From Brienomyrus brachyistius (taxonomy: Eukaryota > Chordata > Actinopteri > Osteoglossiformes > Mormyridae), in NCBI RefSeq assembly GCF_023856365.1, contig NW_026042400.1:363501-427500 (forward strand): DNA of 64,000 nucleotides, written 5' to 3'. The notes under the pieces were generated by a model. It did not search any database, was not told where the DNA came from, and saw only the letters and a program-made list of their open reading frames with translations. The number at the start of each line of letters is the position of its first letter. Position 1 is the first letter of the stretch. Position numbers and translations under genes: made by a program. Shown piece by piece: positions 1 through 8,669 of the stretch.

Positions 1-223
1 ACTACAGCAGATAATCTGATGTGTGTGTTTTTGAATATCCCTGCCGACTCCTGGAGGTTTGAGCTTCCCCTTTGAGTCTGGTGACTCCCAAGGTTTTTTC
101 CTACTAGTGAGTTTTTTCTTACCATTGTCGCCTATGGCTTACTCACTTGGGGCTTTGGGTGGGGATGTTGTAAAGTTATTTCAGACAATCTAATATTATG
201 ATAACGTGCTATACTTTTTTATG
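1..223 (+). repeat. Fish-type dispersed repeat fragment, ancestral form
   Basis: The stretch with TGACTCCCAAGG, TTTTTTCTTACCATTGTCGC and CTTACTCACTTGGGGC followed by TTGTAAAG and CGTGCTATAC resembles a very common fish interspersed repeat whose tail has a TTGTAAAG...GCTATA pattern. Only this unit keeps bases 178-230 or so. In the other five units a 53-bp segment is missing between two TGTAA repeats. Family assignment is from memory and is the weak point; the 53-bp difference is directly visible. Confidence 0.5.
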
Positions 224-602
224 TAATTTCATGCAAATTAATTCTTTGGTAACAAGAAACACTTGTTTCATTCATTTTCCCTCCGAACATATCCTGCGTC
301 ACTTCCCTCGTGCTCCTGCATTCAAAATGAAAGATTGTCATGCACTGCAGTGCAATCCTCCAACTTGCAAGCAAAACGAGCTCTTAACGAAAATAATTGA
401 ATAAATTAGTTTATAGCATGTTTACACCATAAACACATCAGTGATTGAGTGCAACCCTTGTGGACCAGACGCCTGGCTTTGGCTAATTTTCTGCCATTAA
501 GCTAGCAAACGTGGGTTGGTTATGACGTAAAATAACTTGTGCCTTTAAATTGTTAAAAAAAAAGTCATGTATATAAAGTGAGGTTTGAAACTGACACCAT
601 GC
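224..602. other. Unit flank left of the transposon, no gene
   Basis: No coding sequence is convincing here. Visible motifs are an ATGCAAAT octamer (231-238), a 14-bp palindrome TGCACTGCAGTGCA (341-354), a CRE-like TGACGTAA (523-530) and a TATATAAA box (570-577) whose expected start point would fall almost exactly at the transposon insertion site. The last six bases, CCATGC (597-602), are the left target duplication. Confidence 0.7.
570..577 (+). promoter_or_regulatory. TATA box abutting the transposon
   Basis: TATATAAA lies 26 bp before the transposon's first base and about 40 bp after a CRE-like TGACGTAA. A start site about 30 bp downstream would fall in or beside the element's left end. 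This could be a pre-existing promoter captured by insertion. There is no expression evidence and the motif is short. Confidence 0.3.
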
Positions 603-640
603 TATGGAAGCCCGTTTCCGCCACAAAAAGAAAAAAAATA

Positions 641-990
641 AGTCATAATAACGAGAAACTTTCTCATTATTACAATTTAGTATCTCATAATAACGAGAAA
701 CTTTCTCATTTGTACGACTTAGTATCTCATAATAACGAGAAACTTTCTCATTTGTACGACTTAGTATCTCATAATAACGAGAAACTTTCTCATTATTACG
801 ACTTAGTATCTCGTTATTATGAGATACTTTCTCATTATTATGACTTAGTTTCTCGTTATTATGAGATACTAAGTCGTAATAATGAGAACGTTTCTCGTTA
901 TTTTGAGAAACGTTTTTTTTTTTGCAACGAGAATTTTTTTTTTCTAACGATATTTTTTTTTTTTTTACAACGAGAATTTTTTTTTTTCAT
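641..990. repeat. Left subterminal palindromic 42-bp repeat array
   Basis: Repeated blocks pair TCTCATAATAACGAGA with its reverse complement TCTCGTTATTATGAGA, separated by AACTTTCTCAT and TACGACTTAGTA. The 42-bp period is seen directly as a 14-residue repeat in translation (SHNNEKLSHLYDLV). From about 911 the array decays into T-runs punctuated by CAACGAGAA. The same blocks occur, inverted, at the right end, so they probably belong to the transposition machinery, for example as transposase binding sites. The array is open in frame (578-1003) but this is a by-product of the repeat, not evidence for a gene. Confidence 0.9.
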
Positions 991-1058
991 GACTTCGATT
1001 TAAATGACCTGAGGCTTTTTCCGTTTCCGGAGGAAGCTCCAAATCTTCGACTACGTTT

Positions 1059-2770
1059 ATGGCGGGCATGGTATTTTGCGCATCATTATCTAAGGTAAGT
1101 GCAGTTGTGTTATTCGTAATTTCATGGTGGCAAGTTTATGGTTCTCAGTTTAGATTTTCGGGTAGGCTGCTTAACGTGATATAGCTAATAGGGAGAGAGT
1201 TTCCCAAAGTCGTTGTGACCAAAGAGCAACCTAAAGTGTCTGCGAGAACACATACTACAGTTGTTTTTAATGCTATGGCGTTTTTTGGAAAATTCACTGC
1301 AATTTATTATTGTGCATTCTTAATAAACTAGATCTAGCATAAGTGCCAGTCCACGTGATCAGATTTTAGAATTATAAATAAAATAATTTAAACTTACAAA
1401 TTGTGCTGAATACAGTTCTTCGTGATTTAAGACCACAAGTGAATACAGCATAGAGTTAACTGCAAATGTTATTTACTGCGGTTAGACAAAGCTAGTTAGA
1501 TTAGTGTATTAGGTTTGCATGTCTGGCTACTTGTATGTCAAGCAAAGTGTGATCTATTTACCAAGCGTAATGTTTCATATTTGGTGGGAGGTCGAATATG
1601 TAAAAACTTCTTAAAATTTCATTTTCACGCATTGTTTTTTATTGGTTAAATTAGGGGATTTTAACAAGAGGTTCTTCGAATGTATGCTTTTGAAATTTAA
1701 TCTGTTATTTGATCTGTTCTAAACACCTCTGTGCTATGTTATCGGTGTGATTTTACTGCACCACCAGGCAATGATCCTAAGAAATTGTAACATGCATATG
1801 TCCACAGAAATGGGTGACTTGATACAGTTTTTAAGACAAAGAAATGTTCCAGAAGAAACAATTGAAAAATTGGAACAGGAAAAGGTAAGATTTAACTAAA
1901 CCTAAATTACAGTAATATTTAGCGTCAAAATGAGTGGTAGTCGTAGGCATACACACACACTGTACTTGGTTTCTAAATCTGTGACAGTACTTAAATACTT
2001 TGTTGCATTAAAATTGGCTTTCATTTATGTATGTTTAAACAGACTTGCAATATCAATAATGGGAAAGAACAAAATGTATGTAATACTGTGCATATTTAAA
2101 TAGATGATTGTATTGCACTATTTGTTTTCTTTAGATTGATGTCAGTGTCATTCTACTGATGACAGATGAGCAACTGAAGACATACTTGCCATCTTATGGA
2201 GATCGTCTGGCCGTGCTTGGATTTTGTAGGCGGCAGGAAGATTGTCCCCAAACTCGCAAATCAAAGCTTTTTGATCGCCTAAAATCCAAATTATCCAAAA
2301 AACAAAGAACTGAGGAATATGGAAAAGGCTCAACTCAAAAATTGGTCACAAAAAATGCGGAGAAAAGTGTAAGGAAGATAGAATTGGGGTGGATGCATTA
2401 TGATGATGAAGAAAAGGTTTTAAAACAGGTGAGAACAAGAAAAGGTGGGGGCACACGGAAAATTGATGTCTCAAAGGATTCTAGCAAAGCAGATTTGATA
2501 AAAGAAGCGACATGTCTCTTTTTTCCAAATGGAAAGAATGTGAAAGGGAACACCACAGAATTTGAGTTTGACTTGAAAGACTATCAGGAAATGTCAGTGG
2601 ATGAAAGTGCAACAGTGGGGAAATTGTACGAAGACACTAAATTGCCACTTCTTAGGTTCTACTTGGCAACAAAAACAAAAAATAGTACACAAAATCAGGG
2701 GAATGCAAATGTAGAATTTTCTGAAGAAAATTTAAGTTTTCAGGATTTTGAGAGTTCCACCCCATTATAG
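1059..2770 (+). CDS. Transposon SAM-like/GGGTR protein, N-terminal part of HECT gene
   Basis: Three exons can be read: 1059-1094 (ATG, donor AAG|GTAAGT), 1768-1884 (acceptor CACCACCAG, donor AAG|GTAAGA) and 2135-2770 (acceptor TTTTCTTTAG). All junctions are phase 0. Introns are 673 and 250 bp. Translation could instead start at the in-frame ATGs at 1771 or 1810. The second intron splits a SAM-like helical segment (MGDLIQFLRQRNV... joined to IDVSVILLMTDEQLKTYL). Next come a basic stretch and a block with GWMHY, GGGTRK and LFFPNG, then LYEDTKLPLLRFYLATK. I recognise these blocks from multi-copy fish and invertebrate proteins that end in a HECT-type domain. The frame stops at 2768-2770 while the HECT frame is already open. 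Molecular role is unknown; a protein-interaction or targeting part of an E3-like protein is inferred. Confidence 0.75.
2752..2770 (+). other. Overlap of two reading frames (frame break)
   Basis: The SAM-like frame stays open to the TAG at 2768-2770; the HECT frame opens after a TGA at 2749-2751. A shift of -1 (or a 1-base loss or gain around the CCACCCC run at 2757-2763) would link them. The site is identical in all six units, so the change predates amplification. It lies in a low-complexity linker. There is no canonical X XXY YYZ slippery heptamer. Confidence 0.8.
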
Positions 2771-4002
2771 AACAGTCATCTCATACATCCCAAAATGCAG
2801 ATGTACCAGATGTTATCTACATTGGGAATGAGAGAGACACTTCCAGCACCCAAAGCATATCTTTTCTTCACTCCACAGAGGTAGTGAGCACTGAACCATT
2901 TACTTTGGATCTTTTGGAAGACAGTAACGTAGTTACATTCGTCACAGATAATCATAGAGGCATTACTGAGCAAAGCATGGATGACACACTGCCTATGTCT
3001 CCTGAAAGTCAGAAAACACCAAGAATTCTAGTTGTTCACCGTGGAAATGTACTTCTTGAACTTATTTCACATTTTTCTGATGAAAGTATTCTAAGCAAAA
3101 ATGTGAAAATCCAGCTTGTACTGCCAGATGGAAATTTTGAGATGGGGCATGATGATGGAGGAGTAGTAAGGGACTGTCTTTCTGAATTCTGGCATGACTT
3201 TTACGACCAGTGCACCATGGGTAGTTCTTTGAAAGTGCCTTTTCTTCGTCACGATTTTGGCCAAGCACAGTGGGAAAGTGTTGGCCGTATAATAGCTTTT
3301 GGATGGCGGAAGGAAAAGTATCTTCCTGTCAGACTAGCTCCAGTGATTTTGGAACAAGCAGCCTCTGGGTATATCAAGAGTGATTTAATTGAAAATTTCC
3401 TCAAGTTTGTTCCAGAAGGAGACCGAGCAGTTTTCGAATCTTGGCGATCAGACTTTGACAGTGTTGACAAGGATGAATTACTTGAGATTTTGGATAATTA
3501 CCTGTGTAGGAAAAGGCCAACAGCCAACAATTTTGGAGATATCCTTCAAGAGCTAGCACACAAAAAGCTGCTCCAAGAACCTGCATATGTCATTGATCAG
3601 TGGGCAACCACACTTTCAACTGCTGGGCTAGAAATTGAGCAGATTTTAACAACTTACGAGTATCTGCTTCCGACAAGCAGAAAAGTTGTGAAGTCCCTTT
3701 CCTTCCCAGAGGCACTGAACACCCAGGAGAAGGACATTCAGAGGTATGTAACTACATATGTGAGGGAGTCTGACCCGCAACGACTGTCGCTGTTTCTCAG
3801 ATTTTGCACAGGATCTGATTTATTTCTTGGTAAAATCATTAGCATTATCTTTACGCAAATAAAAAGCTTTCAGCGGAGACCTATAGCGCATACTTGTGGC
3901 TGTGTGTTGGAATTGTCACTCCACTATGACAGTTATCTAGATTTCAGATCAGAGATCAACAAAGTTCTGGAATCAAATGTATGGGTAATGGACATTGTTT
4001 AA
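2752..4002 (+). CDS. Transposon HECT-type E3 ligase-like domain protein
   Basis: This frame is open from 2752 and lies one base back from the upstream exon, so it is reached only by a frameshift, an unseen intron or internal initiation. There is no ATG near its start; the codon at 2884 is GTG. Numbering from 2884, the HECT-like region runs from about residue 48 (ILVVHRGNVLLELI) to 372. It includes the N-lobe-like block GHDDGGVVRDCLSEFW and the block LFLRFCTGSDL. The C-lobe motif RPIAHTCGC places the presumed thioester cysteine at residue 338 (codon 3895-3897). HECT E3 ligases form a thioester with ubiquitin on this cysteine before transfer. The C-terminus VWVMDIV looks complete. Likely the second half of the same protein as the 1059-2770 exons. 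Ligase activity is inferred from the motif, not shown. Confidence 0.78.
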   Translation, partial: EFHPIIEQSSHTSQNADVPDVIYIGNERDTSSTQSISFLHSTEVVSTEPFTLDLLEDSNVVTFVTDNHRGITEQSMDDTLPMSPESQKTPRILVVHRGNVLLELISHFSDESILSKNVKIQLVLPDGNFEMGHDDGGVVRDCLSEFWHDFYDQCTMGSSLKVPFLRHDFGQAQWESVGRIIAFGWRKEKYLPVRLAPVILEQAASGYIKSDLIENFLKFVPEGDRAVFESWRSDFDSVDKDELLEILDNYLCRKRPTANNFGDILQELAHKKLLQEPAYVIDQWATTLSTAGLEIEQILTTYEYLLPTSRKVVKSLSFPEALNTQEKDIQRYVTTYVRESDPQRLSLFLRFCTGSDLFLGKIISIIFTQIKSFQRRPIAHTCGCVLELSLHYDSYLDFRSEINKVLESNVWVMDIV

Positions 4003-4719
4003 AAAGTTTGTGGTACTGAAAGTCCACTGTGACTTACGCAAATGTGTACCATGCATGTCTTAAAATGCACAATGTAGTGTTTGTTAACTTTGTTCCATGT
4101 AAAGTTTGATTATATCAGTTACACCATGGACACACAATTGTGCACATTTTGTATTGAAACATTTTACCTACACTGAGTGACTTTGTAGCCCTGAACCTTT
4201 ATCTTTTGTTTGAATTAGACTTATTTGTTTAAAGTGTCAACACCCAACAAAAAGGAGGAAAAGTTGAAAAATCCAAAAGAAAAGGGTAAATGCTAGTGTT
4301 AATTTAGATTAATGCAAGTGTTCAGATGTTTTAGACATTTTATGCTTAGGTGTCTTTTGAATTCAAGAAGTTTAATTTGAATGTTCAGATGTTTTAGACA
4401 TTTTATTCTGAGATTTTTTTATATATATAATTATCGTTATAAGAAACTTATATGTTTTGGTGCTGTGCACTTTATTTTCACTCTATACAGTTTATTTCTG
4501 TTAATGTATTGGATATTGCACAGGAATACATTAAAACAAAGTAATTTAAGACAAAAAATGGACTAATAAACAGTGTTTGGACTAATAAATAATACAATGT
4601 GAATTTAAATTTAGAATGAGTCTGTTTTGTACTTTTACAAATTCTCATTGAAATCAGTATGAATATAAATGCATATATTCCATGTGATAATTTCAATTGA
4701 CATTTTTAGCATCAGTACA
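4003..4719. other. Convergent 3' regions of the two transposon genes
   Basis: No coding sequence is supported here. Plus-strand AATAAA signals occur at 4565-4570 and 4584-4589. Minus-strand AATAAA signals (TTTATT on plus) occur at 4471-4476 and 4491-4496. The two transcripts would therefore overlap at their 3' ends by about 100 bp if the distal sites are used. Confidence 0.6.
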
Positions 4720-6510
4720 TCACTCAACATTTAGTTCACTAATAATTAGCTCTCTAAGTCTAATGTACATGTCCACCATTTCATAGACATCATCTGACAC
4801 AGACAGATTATACTCTGACATTAGTTCAACACAAACATGAAATACATCTTCATCACAAGGATAATCTTTAAACAAACAGTCTTCAAGACACAAGTCAGCC
4901 AGCTCAGGGTTCACATTCTGCAACAAATCTGTAGCTCCATATAAATGAGGTACTGTATACATCAGTAAGGGACGTCCATTAGGGGACCTCGAGTTGTGAA
5001 CTGGTCTTATTCTGTGATTGTTCCATGCAGACGCAATTTCATCCAGTTCCTCCTGAAGACAGAAGAAATAATAGGCTATTTACACCTCAAGGTGGTGCAA
5101 TCTGGTTACGTATAAAAACAAGTACTGTAATGGTAATGCATACGTGAACTGTAATGTATAAATGTACAGGTTAAGAACAGTCATGAAAAACATGGAAAAG
5201 TCATGGAATTGGAAAATGAAATTTGCTCTGGCGTTTATTTCGTGGTGTTGCAATACACCGCTGAAATATCGGTCTTGAACGAACCGCCTCAGCTCTATTA
5301 AGTGAACGATGGGAGAAAGCTGCCGACAGTGAGACGTTTTTAATGTTAGTTGCTCCATACGCCGACTGTGACTTGTATAAATGACGTTCGCGCGTGATAT
5401 CATAATCAGGGTATGAAATAACTTATTGCACATGGTCATAAGAATATATTTCAGAATGATTAAAAAGTTATAGCAAAGTGGCCCAAGAGAAGACTGCAGT
5501 TAAGATCGGCTGTTATGTAAAATGCTACGATAATGCATTTGAAAATACAGCACAACCTGACATTATTATGACAGCAAATGTACACGTATTGTTTTGCTTT
5601 GCATGCACTACAAACTGGAATATGTGCAATAATTTTATAGCCATAATTTACATTGCCATTGTGTGTGATTGGTGTTCTATGTTATGCCTACCTGAATCAT
5701 GTTTTGGAAACAAAACTGGATCAGCGATTTGTCCAGAAACGTGTCCATAAAATGTCCATCTTCTTTGAGACTGTCAAAGATGTTCATCCAAAATTGTGCG
5801 CACTGGCTTCGGAGAGTGAGCCACCATCTTTCAATTCGTTGGTTAGTAGTACTTGGGCCTAAAGAGACACACTGTGCCGCAAAATTTTCATTGGACTGAA
5901 AAAATCTTTGCATATCTGCGATATAACTGTTCTCCGTTCCATGGTCCAGCCTGACTCTTGTAGGGCATCCTTCGTATTCAGAAACAGCTGTTATATAATA
6001 TCCCGCAATAACGCGTGGATCATTGTTTGTTTTGTAAGATTCGAGCCAAATTATTTTCCGGGAAAACCCGTCGATACATCCACTTATGGCAATGCCGTAC
6101 GGTTTTAACTTATCATATCCATCGATGTGCCATACGTAATTGGGACCACGGCTATTGTACACTCTCCGACGCAGTCGATTATTTGCCCTTAGATCCACTC
6201 CCTGACCGTCTAGTAATCGCAATATCATGCGAACTGTCTCTCTGTCAGTAATAATCCCATGTAACCAACATTTCTGATGCATCCATCTATAGCCGTGCGA
6301 CTGACCCGATGTTTGTAGCTGTTGTTGAATGAATGCTGCCACATCAGCCTCGTCAGTTTTGTTCTTTCTTCTCCAAAGCTGACGTCTGTACAGAATTCGC
6401 TCGAGGGTTCGATTGCTAATTTGAACTCCATGTAACTCTTTCAGCAACGTTAGTATTTCTTTATTTGTGAAGCCCCGTTTAAAGTACTGCTGAATATGCT
6501 TAGCAAACAT
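4720..6510 (-). CDS. DDE integrase/transposase of the IS3EU-like element, two exons
   Basis: Exon A is 6510-5692 (273 codons) and exon B 5052-4720 (110 codons plus stop), joined over a 639-bp intron with donor ATTCAG|GTAGGC and acceptor TCTTCAG|GAGGAA, both phase 0. From the ATG at 6510, residues 2-51 look like a helix-turn-helix (FTNKEILTLL ... SNRTLERIL). The catalytic core has D130 (YVWHIDGYDKLKPYG), D189 (RLDHGTEN) and E227 (NQRIERWW), with 37 residues between the last two, as in rve-type integrases. Exon B continues the core (EELDEIASAWNNHRIRP, NGRPLLMY) and ends in an acidic tail. The enzyme should cut and join the 71-bp TIRs. The frame stays open upstream of 6510 into the right-end array, so the true start could be further up. 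No stop or lost catalytic residue is seen. Exon B of this copy has Arg where the others have Ser (base 4759). Confidence 0.85.
5053..5691 (-). other. Intron of the integrase gene
   Basis: The GT donor (5691-5690) and AG acceptor (5054-5053) are preceded on the minus strand by a pyrimidine-rich TTTCTTCTGTCTTCAG. Small open frames inside (5080-5439 minus, 5478-5750 plus) show no recognisable domain and are left out as genes. Nothing else stands out. Confidence 0.75.
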
Positions 6511-6570
6511 AACTCCGCTAACTCTAGCCACAGTCACCTCAACTTGTTGTACACATTCATAAGGTTCTCC

Positions 6571-7205
6571 TGAGAAACTGTCATAATAATGAGAAAGTAT
6601 CTCATAATAACGAGAAACTAAGTCGTAAAAATGAGAAAGTTTCTCGTTATTATGAGATACTTTCTCATTAGTACGACTTAGTATCTCATAATAACGAGAA
6701 ACTTTCTCATTTTTACGACTTAGTTTCTCGTTATTATGAGATACTTTCTCATTAGTACGACTTAGTTTCTCGTTATTATGAGATACTAAGTCGTAAAAAT
6801 GAGAAAGTTTCTCGTTATTATGAGATACTTTCTCATTAGTACGACTTAGTATCTCATAATAACGAGAAACTTTCTCATTTTTACGACTTAGTTTCTCGTT
6901 ATTATGAGATACTTTCTCATTAGTACGACTTAGTTTCTCGTTATTATGAGATACTAAGTCGTAATAATGAGAAAGTTTCTCGTTATTATGAGATACTAAG
7001 TCGTAATAATGAGAAAGTTTCTCGTTATTATGAGATACTTTCTCATTAGTACGACTTAGTATCTCATAATAACGAGAAACTAAGTCGTAAAAATGAGAAA
7101 GTTTCTCGTTATTATGGGATACTAAGTCGTACTAATGAGAAAGTATCTCATAATAACGAGAAACTAAGTCGTAATAATGAGAAAGTTTCTCGTTATTATG
7201 ACTTA
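6571..7205. repeat. Right subterminal palindromic 42-bp repeat array
   Basis: Same blocks as the left array but roughly twice as long and without a T-rich tail, starting about 60 bp beyond the integrase ATG. Alternating orientations of TCTCATAATAACGAGA give many potential hairpins. Spacers are GTACGACTTAGT or TTTACGACTTAGT. Length is 635 bp here and in copy 2, 509 bp in copy 3 and 677 bp in copies 4-6, always differing by multiples of 42. Confidence 0.9.
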
Positions 7206-7274
7206 TTTTTTTTCTTTTTGTGCCGGAAACGGGCTTCCATACCATGCCGCTTTAGTGAGGGTCAGATTAAGTAA

Positions 7275-8395
7275 TATTCTTTCCGTCACGAAATTAAGCC
7301 ATGGTTTCATGAAACTGTCAGAATTTCATGATATGAAGAAGTCTTCATTCCAAGGACAAATGAGATGTTTCCTTGATGGAAAGTCTATCTCGTGAAATTT
7401 TCATCGAAGAAATTTTGCCATGGTTTCATAAAACTACGTAATGATTTCATTGAAACATTGATCTTCAACATGAGATCCTTACTCGATGGAAAGTCATTCA
7501 CTTGTGATATTAATTCATTCCGTCATGAAATTAAGTCGTTGTATCATGATACTACCTCTGAATTTCATGATGTGTAGAAGTCTTCATTACAAGGAAACAT
7601 GAGATGTTTACTAGATTGTAAGTCATTCTCTTCTAATATTGTAATTCCGTCATGAAATTAAGCCATGGTTTCATGAAACGAAGTAGAGATTTCAAGATTG
7701 AAGAAGTCTCAAATCAAAGGAAACGAGATGTTTCCTTGATGGAAAATCTTTCTCTTTTGAAATTATGCTATTCCTTGATTAAATTTTGCCATGGTTTCTT
7801 GAAACAGTGAATCCATGAAGATGTCCTTATGATGGAAAGTCATTCTCGTGAAATTAAACCATTACTCGATGAAATTTAGCCATGGATTCAAAAAACTACC
7901 TCAGAATATCATAATATGAAGCAGTCTTCATTGAACGGAAATATGAGTTTTACTCGATGGTAAGCCATTTGTGATAATTAATTCCGTCATGAAATTAAGC
8001 CATGGTTTCATGAAACTGAGTCAAAATGTCATGATATAAAAAAGTCTCAAATGTTTCCTTGATGGAAAGTCATTGTCGTGATATTAAGTTATTCCTTGAT
8101 TCCTTGAATTTAGCCATAATTTCATGAAACTGTCAAGATTTCTTCATATGAGTATGACTTCATTGCAAGGAAACACGAGATGATTACTCGATGGTAAGTC
8201 ATTCTCTTGTTATATTAATTCATTCCGTCATGAATTTAAGCCATGATTTCATTAAACTGTCAGAATCTCATGATATGCAAAAGTCTTGGTGGAAAAGTCC
8301 TTATGATGGAAAATCATTAGCGTGGAATTTAAACCATTACTTGATGAAATTTAGCCATGGTTTTATGAATCTAAATCAGCTCCCCTGTAGGATAG
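7275..8395 (+). repeat. Degenerate ~115-bp satellite (unit 1)
   Basis: About ten diverged repeats are marked by AAGCCATGGTTTCATGAAAC (near 7298, 7414, 7526, 7660, 7789, 7879, 7999, 8112, 8241, 8353). Each is followed by a GATATGAAGAAGTCTTCATT-like block and a GATGTTTCCTTGATGGAAAG-like block. Spacing is 90-134 bp. It begins about 30 bp outside the transposon and is part of the pre-insertion locus. No coding potential is believable. Confidence 0.85.
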
Positions 8396-8407
8396 AAACC
8401 ACAGTTT

Positions 8408-8669
8408 AGTATGATTAAATAGCATATTTCCTACTTTTCAACAGCCTGTTTTTAACATTTAGGCCACAAATTAGCATTAGAAACTGAGGCTAGCCTTAGG
8501 GTTAGAAAAATTGTGGAATATTCAGACATTAACATGTATTTTTATGACTGGTCATCTCAACTGTAGGATTGGAAACCATAGTTTAGCATGTTTTTGTCTA
8601 CAATAATTTTTTATTTTATTTTCATTTTTTAAAGACATTGAAATATAAGGCACATTGAAGCCTTTTACA
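8408..8669 (+). repeat. Dispersed module shared with 62 kb region (unit 1)
   Basis: Blocks AGCATATTTCCTAC, CAACAGCCTGTT, ATATTCAGACATTAACATG and TTTTTATGACTG recur, diverged, at 61985-62156 and in part at 62160-62240 outside the array. In both places the module is followed by TTAG-based short repeats. Equivalent stretches lie at 18306-18567, 28078-28339, 37979-38240, 47871-48133 and 57771-58035. Confidence 0.75.

Larger units (their letters stand above)
603..7241 (+). mobile_element. IS3EU-like DNA transposon, copy 1
   Basis: The left end TATGGAAGCCCGTTTCCGCC reads inward from 603. The right end, read on the minus strand from 7241, begins TATGGAAGCCCGTTTCCGGC. The inverted match runs 71 bp (603-673 and 7171-7241) with one mismatch in this copy. 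CCATGC sits immediately outside both ends (597-602 and 7242-7247), a 6-bp target duplication. Ends of the form TAY...RTA and 6-bp duplications are, as I recall, the hallmarks of the IS3EU superfamily. Inside are a plus-strand HECT-type gene (1059-4002) and a minus-strand integrase (4720-6510) that converge. Arrays of 42-bp palindromic repeats lie at 641-990 and 6571-7205. Length 6639 bp. The structural call is strong; the superfamily name is less certain. Confidence 0.9.

Noticed and set aside
641..990. Regular short repeats resembling a CRISPR array
   Set aside because: Blocks are palindromic, alternate in orientation, have no unique spacers, lie at both ends of a transposon in eukaryotic DNA, and no cas-like gene is present.
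578..1003. 141-residue open frame with 14-residue repeats (SHNNEKLSHLYDLV)
   Set aside because: It follows from a 42-bp repeat lacking stops in that frame, begins upstream of the transposon end, crosses the TIR and ends in poly-T-encoded Phe runs. There is no sign of a real protein.
2429..2775. Intron from AACAG|GTGAGA (2428) to AACAG (2775), which would restore frame to the HECT part
   Set aside because: It would remove the GGGTR and LFFPNG blocks, which I recognise as conserved in the family. Kept only as a minor alternative to a frameshift.
5080..5750. Open frames of 119 and 90 residues between the integrase exons
   Set aside because: They lie in the intron, have no recognisable domain, and are in frames unrelated to the flanking coding sequence.
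7177..8409. Several 60-72 residue frames right of the transposon
   Set aside because: They run through the degenerate ~115-bp satellite and translate its repeats; no start context or domain.
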